The notes below the pieces were generated by a model. The model ran no database searches. It was not told where the DNA came from and saw only the letters and a program-made list of their open reading frames with translations. Source: an uncultured Alphaproteobacteria bacterium (GTDB lineage: Bacteria; Pseudomonadota; Alphaproteobacteria; Caulobacterales; Aquidulcibacteraceae). From it: a stretch of DNA of 64,000 bases. A program made the translations under genes and the position numbers. Below are positions 52,894 to 63,989 of this stretch, piece after piece; the first letter of the stretch is position 1, and each line of letters begins with the position of its first letter. Location: the NCBI GenBank assembly GCA_902826245.1, contig CADEEA010000003.1, positions 50,379-114,378 on the forward strand, in the 5' to 3' direction.

Positions 52894-54144
52894 ATGACCG
52901 AGAAAGTGTACCGGCCGCGCGCTGTTGGCGTGGCGCGGCGCGACATGTTCGCAAGTGTGGCGGGTCTCACCGCCGCGGGAATGATCGGGGCGTGTAGCGG
53001 CGCAAGCGAAGGCGGTTATCGCACCGCCGGCGCCATCGATCGCCGGCGCATTGCGCGCGTGTTCGACGATCCAGTGCTGGAAGCGGGACGCCTGCTCAAG
53101 GAAGCCGCCGAAATTGAGCACGATTTGATGGTGCAATACCTCTATTCAGCATTCTCTCTGAAGCCGGAGTTCGCCGAACTTGTGGGCTATGGCGCGCCGG
53201 AATCGAATTCCGTCCTGGGCGTGGCGATCCAAGAAATGCAGCACCTGCGTGCTGTTAATGCATTGCTGAGCGAACTTGGCTTCTCTCCGGTTCTGTCGCG
53301 CCATGACTTCCCCGAGGAAGTCAGCATTTACCCGTTTCAGTTCCGGCTGGAGCCGATGGGCGTCGAGAGCCTGGCCAAATACGTCTATTGCGAAGCGCCG
53401 CCGGATGCGCTGGTTGCGCGGACACTGGAAGACGAACTCTTCATTCGTAAATTGTCCGCCGCCATCGGCGCCGACCCGCGCCCGAACCATGTCGGCAGCC
53501 TCTATGATGCGGTTATCGACGTAGTCGCCGAGGTTGGCTCGACGAGCGATCTGCTCGCGAACCCAGAGCAATGGCTCAGCGACCTCAACGCCATCAAAGG
53601 CGAAGGCGAGCGCGACCATTACCTCTTCTTCCGCGGGCTGTTCGAATCCACCAATCCGCTGCTGACGAACAACCGCCCGGTCGATGTCTGGGCGTTGGGA
53701 AAGAACCACCCCCACTACCCTGCCCTGAATTTGGCAAGCGATCCGACCGCCTATCCCAGCCACCCGCGCTCGATCCAAGATCCCAATGTGCGCTCGCTGG
53801 CCTGGTTGGGGAACCTCACCTACTGGCTCACGCTGGCGATGCTCGATCTTGGTTACCGCGATCACCGCCTGGACATGCGCGGGTCCGTGCAAGGGCTGAT
53901 GCTAGGGCCAGTGCTTTCGTTGGCGCGGGCGCTTCCCGAACACGGAACCGGCCTGCCGTTCGACCCCCTGAGCATGAGCGAGAACATGTGTCCAAGCCGT
54001 GCATGCGGATTGCGCGGCGCACGTCGGCTCGCACACGAAGCGATCGCATCGGCGCGCAAGCATGAAGCAATCCTGCCTGCTGATTTCCCGCTCGCGCCGA
54101 TCGAGCAGGCGGCCGCGCAGCTAGAGGAATGGGCGAGCGCATAA
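52894..54144 (+). CDS. Secreted ferritin-like domain protein (VioB-type)
   Basis: The protein has 416 residues from ATG 52894, with GGAGGG before it. A twin-arginine leader (ARRDMFASVAGLTAAGMIGA) ends in a lipobox-like Cys. The body has ferritin-like metal ligands: AAEIEHDLMVQYLYSAFSL and AIQEMQHLRAVNALLSELGF (Glu-x-x-His pairs), later GEGERDHYLFFRGLF. This matches the ferritin-like domain of iminophenyl-pyruvate dimer synthase VioB. Export by Tat suggests that its metal centre is loaded in the cytoplasm. Substrate unknown. The last residues are duplicated at 52567-52621. Confidence 0.82.
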   Translation: MTEKVYRPRAVGVARRDMFASVAGLTAAGMIGACSGASEGGYRTAGAIDRRRIARVFDDPVLEAGRLLKEAAEIEHDLMVQYLYSAFSLKPEFAELVGYGAPESNSVLGVAIQEMQHLRAVNALLSELGFSPVLSRHDFPEEVSIYPFQFRLEPMGVESLAKYVYCEAPPDALVARTLEDELFIRKLSAAIGADPRPNHVGSLYDAVIDVVAEVGSTSDLLANPEQWLSDLNAIKGEGERDHYLFFRGLFESTNPLLTNNRPVDVWALGKNHPHYPALNLASDPTAYPSHPRSIQDPNVRSLAWLGNLTYWLTLAMLDLGYRDHRLDMRGSVQGLMLGPVLSLARALPEHGTGLPFDPLSMSENMCPSRACGLRGARRLAHEAIASARKHEAILPADFPLAPIEQAAAQLEEWASA

Positions 54145-54165
54145 AGGCACGCCCTCCGGCGCGCC

Positions 54166-54756
54166 TCAATGCCCGCGCCAGACTTCCTCCACCCGCGCGT
54201 CGCGGCCGCAACGCCAGCGGTAATAGCGATATTGAACTGAGTTCTTCTCGTAATAATCCTGGTGGTATTCTTCAGCGGTCCAGAAGCGCGAGGCCTCGCG
54301 AATCGGCGTCGCGACCTGACGGCCAAGCGCGCGCTGCGTCTCCGCGAGGGACGCTTCCGCCTCGGCCCTCTGCGTGGGCGTGACGAAGATCGCCGGCGCG
54401 TAGCTGGGGCCGCGATCGCAGAATTGGCCGCCCGCATCGAGCGGATCGTGATGGCGCCAGAAATGATGCAAGAGCTGCGCGTAGCTGACGCGGCTGGGAT
54501 CGTAGGTTACGAGCACGGCTTCGGTGTGACCTTCGTGGTAGCGGTAGGTCGGGTTCTCCAATTCGCCGCCACTATATCCAGAGACCGCCTCGATCACGCC
54601 GTCCAGATGCTCGAAATCGCTCTCGACGCACCAAAAGCAGCCACCGGCGAAGATCGCCTCGGCGCGCGCGCCGTCGACAGGCGGTTGCGGTTGCGCCTCC
54701 GAGGGCGAGCACGCCGCCAGCGCCAAACCCAAACCCAACGCCGCCATCCAACGCAT
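54166..54756 (-). CDS. msrA: Peptide-methionine (S)-S-oxide reductase, exported
   Basis: The protein has 196 residues from ATG 54756, with AGGAG 8 bp before it. The signal peptide has a lipobox ([10 protein letters not shown]), so it is a periplasmic or membrane-anchored MsrA. The catalytic motif is [20 protein letters not shown], then [20 protein letters not shown] and [21 protein letters not shown] resolving Cys is present near the C-terminus ([14 protein letters not shown]). It repairs oxidised methionine. It converges with the ferritin-like gene. Confidence 0.93.
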   Translation of the reverse strand: MRWMAALGLGLALAACSPSEAQPQPPVDGARAEAIFAGGCFWCVESDFEHLDGVIEAVSGYSGGELENPTYRYHEGHTEAVLVTYDPSRVSYAQLLHHFWRHHDPLDAGGQFCDRGPSYAPAIFVTPTQRAEAEASLAETQRALGRQVATPIREASRFWTAEEYHQDYYEKNSVQYRYYRWRCGRDARVEEVWRGH

Positions 54757-54880
54757 CGCTTCGCTCCTGTGCCGACCCATGATACGTCTGCGCCCCTGAT
54801 CCGGTTGCATCTCGTAACCCGTTCCCGATAGCAAGCGAACCTACGGTGCATGGAATAATGTCTGAACGAGACAACCATCC

Positions 54881-55013
54881 ACCCATCCCCGGAGATTGCG
54901 AAGCAATTGTCCGGGGCCCAAGATCACGAATGCCAAGATCACGAATGCCAAGATCACGAATGATTGTGTTTATGGGCCCCGGACTTGGCGCAAGCGCCAA
55001 TCCGGGGATGGGT
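54881..55013. repeat. Mosaic palindromic repeat (copy 3) with a 15-bp tandem triplet
   Basis: It runs from ACCCATCCCCGG to CCGGGGATGGGT. The centre contains AAGATCACGAATGCC at 54920-54934 and 54935-54949, and a third partial copy at 54950-54962. Inner hairpins are GATTGCGAAGCAATT and CTTGGCGCAAGCGCCAA. It shares TGTTTATGGGCCCCGGA with copy 1. It fills the gap between msrA and the VTT gene. Confidence 0.75.
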
Positions 55014-55052
55014 ATCTGTGCGCCATGCTTCAACGATAGCGAGTGCTAGCCT

Positions 55053-55793
55053 ATGACCGAGAGCCCGCCGGAGCCGGCGAAGAAATCGCTGGCGCGTTTC
55101 GCGCCTATCCTGCTGGTCGCGGCCGGATTGGCCCTCGCCTTTGCGTTCCGGGTACATGAATATTTGTCGCTCGAGGCGCTCTATCGGCAGACCGCCGCGC
55201 TCGATGCGTTTGTGGCGCGCAATTACGTCGCGGGGATTGCGCTGTTCATGCTGATCTATGGATTGGCGGTGGCGAGTTCTATCCCCGGCGCCAGTTTCCT
55301 AACTTTGAGCGGCGGCTTCCTGTTCGGGACCTGGATCGGCGGCGCCGCGGCCTGGATCGCAGCGACCATCGGCGCCACGCTCATTTTCCTCGCGGCGCGC
55401 ACCGCGTTCGGCGATGCGCTGCGCGCTCGCGCCGGCGGATGGCTCACGCGCCTTGGCGATGGCTTTCGCGAGAACGCGTTCAATTACCTGCTAGCGCTGC
55501 GGCTGACGCCAATTGCGCCGTTTTTCGTGGTCAATCTCGCTCCCGCCTTTTTTAACGTGAAGCTCCGCGATTATGTGCTGGCGACGTTGATCGGCATGAT
55601 CCCCGGCGCGTTTGTTTACGCTTCCGTCGGCGCAGGCTTACGCGCTGCACTGCAAACTGGCGCGGTCGTCGATCCAAGCGAGGCGGCGCGCGCGATCCTA
55701 TTCTCGCCAGCCGTGTTCGGGCCGGTGCTGGCGCTCATTGCGCTCGCCCTGCTGCCAATCGCGCTGAAAGCGTTGCGCCGGGGGCGCGCCTGA
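55053..55793 (+). CDS. VTT (TVP38/TMEM64, SNARE-associated) membrane protein
   Basis: The protein has 246 residues with about five to six membrane segments. Family motifs are ASSIPGASFLTLSGGFLFGT followed by WIGGAAAWIAATIGATLIF, and ALRLTPIAPFFVVNLAPAFF. DedA/VTT proteins include lipid scramblases and flippases. The stop overlaps the start of the next gene by 1 bp. TVP38-type proteins are often paired or fused with mercuric-reductase-like flavoproteins, as here. Confidence 0.87.
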   Translation: MTESPPEPAKKSLARFAPILLVAAGLALAFAFRVHEYLSLEALYRQTAALDAFVARNYVAGIALFMLIYGLAVASSIPGASFLTLSGGFLFGTWIGGAAAWIAATIGATLIFLAARTAFGDALRARAGGWLTRLGDGFRENAFNYLLALRLTPIAPFFVVNLAPAFFNVKLRDYVLATLIGMIPGAFVYASVGAGLRAALQTGAVVDPSEAARAILFSPAVFGPVLALIALALLPIALKALRRGRA

Positions 55794-57220
55794 TGGCTGT
55801 GCGGAACTACAAACCCGATCTCTGCATCATCGGCGCGGGCTCGGCGGGGCTTTCGCTTGCGGCGGGCGCGGCGCAGCTCGGTCTTTCGGTCGTCCTGTTC
55901 GAAGCTGGCGAAATGGGCGGCGATTGCTTGAATTATGGCTGCGTGCCGTCGAAAGCGCTGATCGCGGCGGCGGCGCAAGCGCAAGCCATGCGCGAGACGC
56001 ACAAATTCGGGATCGCCGCCACCGAACCTGTCCTGGACTGGCCGCGAGTGAAGGCGCATGTGAAAGGCGTCATCGCCGCCATCGCGCCGAACGATAGCCA
56101 GGCGCGCTTCGAAGGCCTTGGAGTCGTCGTCTTCCGCGAGCGTGCGCGCTTTGCCGATGCGGCGAGTGTGGAATCCGAAAGCACACGCGTTCGCGCCAGG
56201 CGCACGATTATCGCCACCGGCTCGCGCGCGGCAATGCCGCCAATCCCCGGCCTTAATGAGGTTGGCGCGCTCAGCAACGAAACCATTTTCGACATCGACG
56301 CATTGCCGCGCCATCTGATCGTGCTCGGCGCTGGCGCGATTGGCGTGGAATTGGGACAAGCCTTCCGCCGCCTCGGCTCGCAAGTGACCATCGTCGAGGC
56401 CGCCGCCGCGCTTGCAGGCGCCGACCGCGAAGCGGCGGGGATCGTGCTGGCGCGGCTGCGGGCGGAAGGCGTTGAGGTACTCGAGGGCTGGCGCGCCGCC
56501 AAGGCGGAGCGGAACGCGGACGGCGTCACGCTGGCGCTTGAGGGTCCGTCAACTCGAACCATCGCCGGTTCCCACCTGCTCGTCGCCGCAGGCCGCAAGC
56601 CCAATTTCGACGGACTCAATCTCGAAGCCGCCGGCATTGCTTTCGACAAACGCGCTATCGCAACCTCGCCGACGCTGCGCAGCACAACCAATCCCAATGT
56701 GTGGGCGCTCGGCGACGCGGCCGGCGGCGGGTTCACCCACAGCGCCGGCTGGCACGCCAGCGTGTTCGTGCGCAACGTTCTGTTCAAGGCGCACACGAGG
56801 GCCGATGCGCTGCCAATGCCGGCCGTGACTTATTGCGATCCCGAGCTCGCCCAGATCGGCCTCACCGAAGCACAAGCGCGCCAGCAATTCGGCGACCGCG
56901 TGACAGTCACGCGCGTGGATTTCCACGATAACGACCGCGCGCAGGCGCAGCGCGATACCGAGGGCTTCTGCAAACTCGTGATCGGCAAAGGCGCGCGATT
57001 GCTTGGCGCGACCATCGTGGGCGCGGAAGCCGGAGAACTGATCGCGCCGCTGGCTCTGGCCATGGCGAGCAAGCTCGGCGTACGCGCGCTGACGTCGCCG
57101 GCGCTGCCCTACCCAACGCGCGCCGAAATCATCAAACGCGCGGCTGGCGCCTATTTTACGCCGACGCTGTTTTCCAAAGGCACGCGCGCGCTGGTTGGGG
57201 CGTTGAAACGGATACCGTGA
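55793..57220 (+). CDS. Mercuric-reductase-like FAD-dependent pyridine nucleotide-disulfide oxidoreductase
   Basis: The protein has 475 residues. FAD site DLCIIGAGSAGLSLAAGAAQ, redox disulfide GGDCLNYGCVPSKALIAAA, NAD(P) site LIVLGAGAIGVELGQAFRRL and second FAD site NVWALGDAAGGGF. In the C-terminal dimer domain the catalytic His-Pro of dihydrolipoyl dehydrogenase is replaced by Tyr (ALPYPTRAEI). A mercuric-reductase-like role is therefore more likely than a lipoamide role. The N-terminal metal-binding domain of MerA is absent. Substrate unknown. Confidence 0.87.
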   Translation: MAVRNYKPDLCIIGAGSAGLSLAAGAAQLGLSVVLFEAGEMGGDCLNYGCVPSKALIAAAAQAQAMRETHKFGIAATEPVLDWPRVKAHVKGVIAAIAPNDSQARFEGLGVVVFRERARFADAASVESESTRVRARRTIIATGSRAAMPPIPGLNEVGALSNETIFDIDALPRHLIVLGAGAIGVELGQAFRRLGSQVTIVEAAAALAGADREAAGIVLARLRAEGVEVLEGWRAAKAERNADGVTLALEGPSTRTIAGSHLLVAAGRKPNFDGLNLEAAGIAFDKRAIATSPTLRSTTNPNVWALGDAAGGGFTHSAGWHASVFVRNVLFKAHTRADALPMPAVTYCDPELAQIGLTEAQARQQFGDRVTVTRVDFHDNDRAQAQRDTEGFCKLVIGKGARLLGATIVGAEAGELIAPLALAMASKLGVRALTSPALPYPTRAEIIKRAAGAYFTPTLFSKGTRALVGALKRIP

Positions 57221-57262
57221 AACTGAGTTGGACCGCGCCGCTCAAGCCGCCCGCGCGCAACA

Positions 57263-58753
57263 TCACCAGCGCGCCGACAAGCCGCCCCGAAGCGGCGGCC
57301 CGTCGAGCAAGCGGATGCGCGGACCTTCGCGCGCCGGCTCGAGCATGAGCGCGCTCAGCGCCCACACCAAGGCGTCGGCGCGATCCAGCAAACCCTCGCT
57401 TTCCGACACGCCAAGCGCCATGAGTTCTTCTTCCAGCGCCGGAAATGCGCCGCAATGGGTCACGCGACCCTGCTCGTACAATGCCGCGATCGGTTCGGCA
57501 CGCGCGCGTTTGCCGCGGCTTGCGTGCACCAGCCGCACCGGGCACGGCGCGCCCGCGCTCGCCAACGTCGCACGCACCATATCGCCGCCCTGATTGGCCT
57601 CGGCGACGATCTCTGCTGCGCCGAATTCAGCGGCCGCTTCCGCCGCGCGGCTCGCCCAGCCGAGCGGGCTCAAGCCAAGCGCCGATCGATCGGCCAGCAC
57701 ATAGGCGCGGGTTCCCTTGCGCGCAGCCACGACAATGCCGCACGCAGCGCCGCCATAGCCGGCAGGAGGATCGACAGCCACGACCACACGCTCGAGCGCT
57801 TCGGGCCTCGCACCGCGAGCGGCTTGTACATCTTCAGCGCGCCACAACGCGCCGTCGCCATCGAGCAGAAGACCCTCGAGTTCCTGCGCCGCCAGACGCG
57901 TGCCGCCATAGAGTGCTGCCAGCCCGTCCAGAAACGAAGGCGCCAGATGGGCCGCGTTCACAGCGGTGGGCGCCTGCGTCAGCTTACAGCCTGGCTCCGC
58001 GCGAAGTTGGCGCAGCGCCGGGATCGGCTTCGGCGTGGTTGTCACAACGAGCTGTGGATTGGCGCCGCGCCGCAATGCCATGCGCAGGATCGCCAGCGTT
58101 TCGCTGGGCCTCGGCCAGATGCAGAATTCATCGGCCCATGCCGCTTCGAATTGCGGTCCGCGCAAGCGCTCGGGCTCTTCGGCCGAGAACGCATACGCCA
58201 CAGCGCCGTTATGCCACAACAGGCGCCGGCGCGAGCGTTCGTACCAGGGCCGCTCCCGCCCAGGCAGGTTGCGCAGGCCCGACGGTCCGTCAACCATCAC
58301 TTCGCGCACGTCGTGCTGGGTGGGACCGACGAGCGCATAGATGCCAGGCTTGGCTTCCGCGCGCGCCGCGAGCCACTCGGCGCCAGCGCGGGTCTTGCCG
58401 GCGCCGCGGCCACCCTGGAACAGCCAGGTCGACCAAGGGGATTTCGGCGCACATTGCGCGCGGTGAGCGATCTTCTTCCACGCGCTGACTGCGTCCACGC
58501 CCTTGCCTTCAACTTCGGCGGCGCTTGGAAATGGATGCAGGGGCGGCGGCGGATCAACTGCCATGTGGTGGGCCTTGCACCATTTCTGCTTCGACGCTCG
58601 CTTCCGGATCGCATCGACGCTCATGCCGTAATGCTTGGACACCGCCGACGCGGTGTAGCCGGCGAGATAATCGCGCCGCGCCTGCGCCCACAGCTCTTCG
58701 CTGTGATGGCGGCGGATGGTGACGGTGCGCTTGGGATTGTTCTCGGGTTCCAT
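57263..58753 (-). CDS. Phage/GTA-type large terminase (DNA-packaging ATPase)
   Basis: The protein has 496 residues. Residues about 15-60 form a small HTH-like part (LWAQARRDYLAGYTASAVSK, YGMSVDAIRKRASKQKW) typical of gene-transfer-agent terminases. The ATPase motor follows with Walker A WLFQGGRGAGKTRAGAEWLA and Walker B AAWADEFCIW. The RNase H-like nuclease has VVAVDPPAGYGGAACGIVVA, EIVAEANQGGDMV and LLDRADALVWALSALM with the acidic residues in place. No portal, capsid or tail gene adjoins: the next gene converges and the previous one is a transposase. Confidence 0.88.
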   Translation of the reverse strand: MEPENNPKRTVTIRRHHSEELWAQARRDYLAGYTASAVSKHYGMSVDAIRKRASKQKWCKAHHMAVDPPPPLHPFPSAAEVEGKGVDAVSAWKKIAHRAQCAPKSPWSTWLFQGGRGAGKTRAGAEWLAARAEAKPGIYALVGPTQHDVREVMVDGPSGLRNLPGRERPWYERSRRRLLWHNGAVAYAFSAEEPERLRGPQFEAAWADEFCIWPRPSETLAILRMALRRGANPQLVVTTTPKPIPALRQLRAEPGCKLTQAPTAVNAAHLAPSFLDGLAALYGGTRLAAQELEGLLLDGDGALWRAEDVQAARGARPEALERVVVAVDPPAGYGGAACGIVVAARKGTRAYVLADRSALGLSPLGWASRAAEAAAEFGAAEIVAEANQGGDMVRATLASAGAPCPVRLVHASRGKRARAEPIAALYEQGRVTHCGAFPALEEELMALGVSESEGLLDRADALVWALSALMLEPAREGPRIRLLDGPPLRGGLSARW

Positions 58754-58883
58754 GCGCGGATTGTAACCCCGCCCGAACTCGGTCGGATTGGCGGCGCACT
58801 GGCCCGCTTTTATTGTTGTGTTTTCATATGCTTGACGGAACTTGTTCCGTGGGCAGGCAGAAGCTTATCCCCGGTATTGACGA

Positions 58884-58933
58884 CTGGGAGCCTTCCGGCT
58901 CGCCCGCGCGGAACGGAGGCCCGCGGTCCAACC
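58884..58933. repeat. REP-like palindrome left of the RAYT gene
   Basis: GGGAGCCTTCCGGCTCGCCC followed by GGCCCGCGGTCCAACC. The inverse of these blocks (GGTTGGACCGCGAGCC, TTCAGGCTCGCT) occurs to the right of the gene at 59506-59535. REP sequences in this arrangement are the usual partners of RAYT transposases. Confidence 0.6.
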
Positions 58934-58981
58934 TGAATCCGTGGACTTGAATTTTCGTCCACCTTTAGCCAACGATCGTGC

Positions 58982-59491
58982 ATGGGAACGAAGGGCTGGC
59001 ACAGGCGCGGCTACCTTCCGCACTACGACGGCTATGAGCTATCGCAGCACGTCGTGCTTCGACTGCACGACGCCGTTCCACCCGGAGCGCAAGACGGCGA
59101 CGACGTACTCGACAGGCATTTCGGCTCGACGCTACTTCGGGTGGAGGGCTGCGCCTGCATCGTGGCGGAGGCGTTGCTGCACATGGATGCGGAGCGCTAC
59201 TTCCTCCAGGCTTGGTGCATCATGCCCAACCACGTCCACGTCTTGCTAGCGACCACCAAGACACACGAACTTGGCGGCGTGGTGCGCTCGTGGAAGGCTT
59301 ATTCAGCCGCGCGCATCAACAAGCTCCTGGGTCGAAGGGGCGCGGTATGGGCGCGGGACTATTTCGATCGCTATATACGCGATGAGAAACACTTCGAGAC
59401 CACGAAGCGCTACATCGAAATGAACCCAGTCGCAGCAGGCTTGTGCGACAGGCCTGAAGATTGGCGATTTGGTTCGGTTGGTTGGAAATAG
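58982..59491 (+). CDS. REP-associated tyrosine transposase (RAYT)
   Basis: The protein has 169 residues. The Y1-transposase HUH motif is WCIMPNHVHVLLATTKTHEL. The catalytic Tyr lies in DYFDRYIRDEKHFETTKRYI, and the family ending is EMNPVAAGLCDRPEDWRFGS. RAYTs cut and paste single-stranded REP hairpins and are usually single-copy, domesticated genes. REP-like palindromes lie on both sides. Confidence 0.9.
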   Translation: MGTKGWHRRGYLPHYDGYELSQHVVLRLHDAVPPGAQDGDDVLDRHFGSTLLRVEGCACIVAEALLHMDAERYFLQAWCIMPNHVHVLLATTKTHELGGVVRSWKAYSAARINKLLGRRGAVWARDYFDRYIRDEKHFETTKRYIEMNPVAAGLCDRPEDWRFGSVGWK

Positions 59492-59493
59492 TA

Positions 59494-59613
59494 ATATTGT
59501 CGCCGGGTTGGACCGCGAGCCTTCAGGCTCGCTCTTGCAGCACCGTGCGGGCGTGCGGGGCTGAAGCCCCGCGGTCCTAATCACCAATATTGTCGCCGGG
59601 TTGGCTCGCTCTT
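59494..59613. repeat. Composite REP cluster right of the RAYT gene
   Basis: ATATTGTCGCCGGGTTGG occurs twice (about 59494 and 59587), each followed after a spacer by GGCTCGCTCTTGC. Between them lie GACCGCGAGCCTTCAGGCTC and the hairpin GGGGCTGAAGCCCCGCGGTCC. It fills the gap between the transposase and gyrB. Confidence 0.65.
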
Positions 59614-59625
59614 GCTTGCCCCCCC

Positions 59626-62121
<2,496 letters not shown>

Positions 62122-62742
62122 TTAGAGCCGCGCCAGCATCGCGGAAACGAACGGCGCCGCGAGCCAAACCGCGCCAGCCAACGCCACCGCGCCCAGCAAT
62201 AGCCAGAGCCCATCGCGAGCGGTCATGCCAAGGCCGAAAAACACCACCGCCAGCCCCGGGGCCAGAGGTGCGAACGGGATCAATCCCAGCGGAAACGTGA
62301 TCAGCGCCGCGGCGATGCAGAACAGCGCGATCAGGTTCACAAATGGCGGCCGCGACAGAACCTGAAGCCGCGGGCGCAGCAGCCCGTCGATGCGCCCCGA
62401 CCAATCGCGCGCTTCGCGCACGCCGAGGCGCACCAAGGCGCGCGGCGCCTTCACGCTCTGCACCCAGGCCGGCAGCCATACGTGTTTGAAGCCCAGCGCC
62501 ATCTGCCCGGCAATCAGCAGCGTCAGCGCCGCCGCGAGCCAAGTCATCCCCGGCATGATCGTCGCCGGCGAAATCGCGAACAGGCCGATGATCAGCAGCA
62601 GCGGGCCAAACGATTGCCGGCCAACCGCGTCGAGCAATTCGCCGAGGCTCATGTCCTTGGGCTTTGCGCCCTCCTCGCCGATTTGCGTCTGCACTTCGTC
62701 GAGCACTTCGCTGAGCGTGTCGGGCTCGTCATCTGTATCCAT
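62122..62742 (-). CDS. exoD: ExoD-family membrane protein
   Basis: The protein has 206 residues. An acidic N-terminus (LSEVLDEVQTQIGEEGAKPK) precedes the ExoD pattern LGELLDAVGRQSFGPLLLII, GLFAISPATIMPGMTWLAAA and FVNLIALFCIAAALITFPLG with FAPLAPGLAVVFFGLGMTARDG near the end. It has four to five membrane segments. The family was linked to exopolysaccharide synthesis and alkali tolerance in rhizobia; its molecular role is unclear. The start overlaps the P450 stop by 1 bp, so the two are co-transcribed. Confidence 0.82.
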   Translation of the reverse strand: MDTDDEPDTLSEVLDEVQTQIGEEGAKPKDMSLGELLDAVGRQSFGPLLLIIGLFAISPATIMPGMTWLAAALTLLIAGQMALGFKHVWLPAWVQSVKAPRALVRLGVREARDWSGRIDGLLRPRLQVLSRPPFVNLIALFCIAAALITFPLGLIPFAPLAPGLAVVFFGLGMTARDGLWLLLGAVALAGAVWLAAPFVSAMLARL

Positions 62743-63989
62743 CAGGCGGCGATCCGCACAGGCAGCGTTTCGTAGCCGTGCACAAACGAGGACAGCACGC
62801 GCCGCGGCTCACCCACGACATCGATGTTGTCGAAGCGCTTCAGGATTTCCTCCCAAACGATCCGCAGCTGCATTTCACCCAAGCGATTGCCGACGCAGCG
62901 ATGAATGCCGAAGCCGAACGAGAGGTGGCGGCGCGCGTTTTCCCGTTCGATGTTGAAGGAATTCGCATCGGAAATGACATCCTCGTCGCGATTGCCGGAA
63001 ATGTACCACATCACCACTTTATCGCCCTTCTTGATGCGCTGCCCGCCCAATTCCGTATCCTGGAGCGCGGTTCGGCGCATGAACGCAAGCGGCGTTTGCC
63101 AACGGATCGTCTCCGACACCAACGAGGGGATCAAAGCGGGATTGGCGCGCAGTTTGACAAATTGCTCAGGCCATTTGCTGAGTGCATAGAGCGAGCCGGT
63201 GATGGAATTGCGCGTGGTGTCGTTGCCGCCCACGATCAGCAGCACGAGATTGCCGAGAAATTCCTGCGGCGGCATGTCCTTGGTGCTCTCGCCATGCACG
63301 AGCATGGAGATGAGATCGGGCCTTGGCGGCTCCTTGGCGCGGCGATTGCGAAGCTCGGTGAAGTAGCCAAGGCACTCCATCAACTCGGCGCGGCGCTGCT
63401 CTTCGCTATCGACGATGCCCGAGCCCGGCGCCGCGGTGGCGACGTCCGACCAGCGCGTCAGCTTGCGGCGATCTTCCCAGGGAAAATCAAACAACGTCGC
63501 CAACATTTGCGTCGTCAGCTCGATGGAGATTTTATCGACCCAATTGAACACCTCGCCGCGCGGAGTTTCGTCCAGGAGCCTTCCAGCGCGCTCGCGGATA
63601 ATGGGTTCGAGATTGGCCAGATTATTCGGCGCCACGATGGGGCTAACGGTTTTGCGCTGCACATCATGCTTGGGCGGATCCATGGCGATGAACATCGGCA
63701 GCGGAAAATCTTCCTCCGGATCGAACAACGTGATCGAAGGTTCAGAGGAAAAAATCTGGTGATTGGTCTCCACCGTCATGATGTCGTTGAACTTGGTCAC
63801 CGACCAATACGGGCCGTTCAGGCTGTCTGGGCAATAATGCACCGGCGCTTGCTTGCGCAGGCGTTCGAAGAACGGCCAGATGGTATCGTCACGGAAGCGC
63901 TCGGGACGGGAAACATCGAGCGTGCGCAGATCGGCCGACCACGCATCTTCGTTCGGATCATAGTTGAAAACGTAATCTTCGTTGCGCAT
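62742..63989 (-). CDS. Cytochrome P450, CYP153-like
   Basis: The protein has 415 residues. The haem-binding loop is HLSFGFGIHRCVGNRLGEMQ with the axial Cys. The oxygen-activating I helix has VLLIVGGNDTTRNSITGSL, the E-x-x-R is SETIRWQTPL, and FNWVDKISIELTTQMLATLF with LISMLVHGESTKDM is very close to CYP153 enzymes. These hydroxylate the terminal carbon of medium-chain alkanes and fatty acids. No ferredoxin or reductase gene is visible within the window, though they could lie beyond base 64000. Confidence 0.9.
   Translation of the reverse strand: MRNEDYVFNYDPNEDAWSADLRTLDVSRPERFRDDTIWPFFERLRKQAPVHYCPDSLNGPYWSVTKFNDIMTVETNHQIFSSEPSITLFDPEEDFPLPMFIAMDPPKHDVQRKTVSPIVAPNNLANLEPIIRERAGRLLDETPRGEVFNWVDKISIELTTQMLATLFDFPWEDRRKLTRWSDVATAAPGSGIVDSEEQRRAELMECLGYFTELRNRRAKEPPRPDLISMLVHGESTKDMPPQEFLGNLVLLIVGGNDTTRNSITGSLYALSKWPEQFVKLRANPALIPSLVSETIRWQTPLAFMRRTALQDTELGGQRIKKGDKVVMWYISGNRDEDVISDANSFNIERENARRHLSFGFGIHRCVGNRLGEMQLRIVWEEILKRFDNIDVVGEPRRVLSSFVHGYETLPVRIAA

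Noticed and set aside
54919..54962. Possible CRISPR-like array (three 15-bp repeats)
   Set aside because: The repeats are head to tail without spacers and lie inside a palindromic repeat. No CRISPR array or cas gene was seen anywhere in the window.
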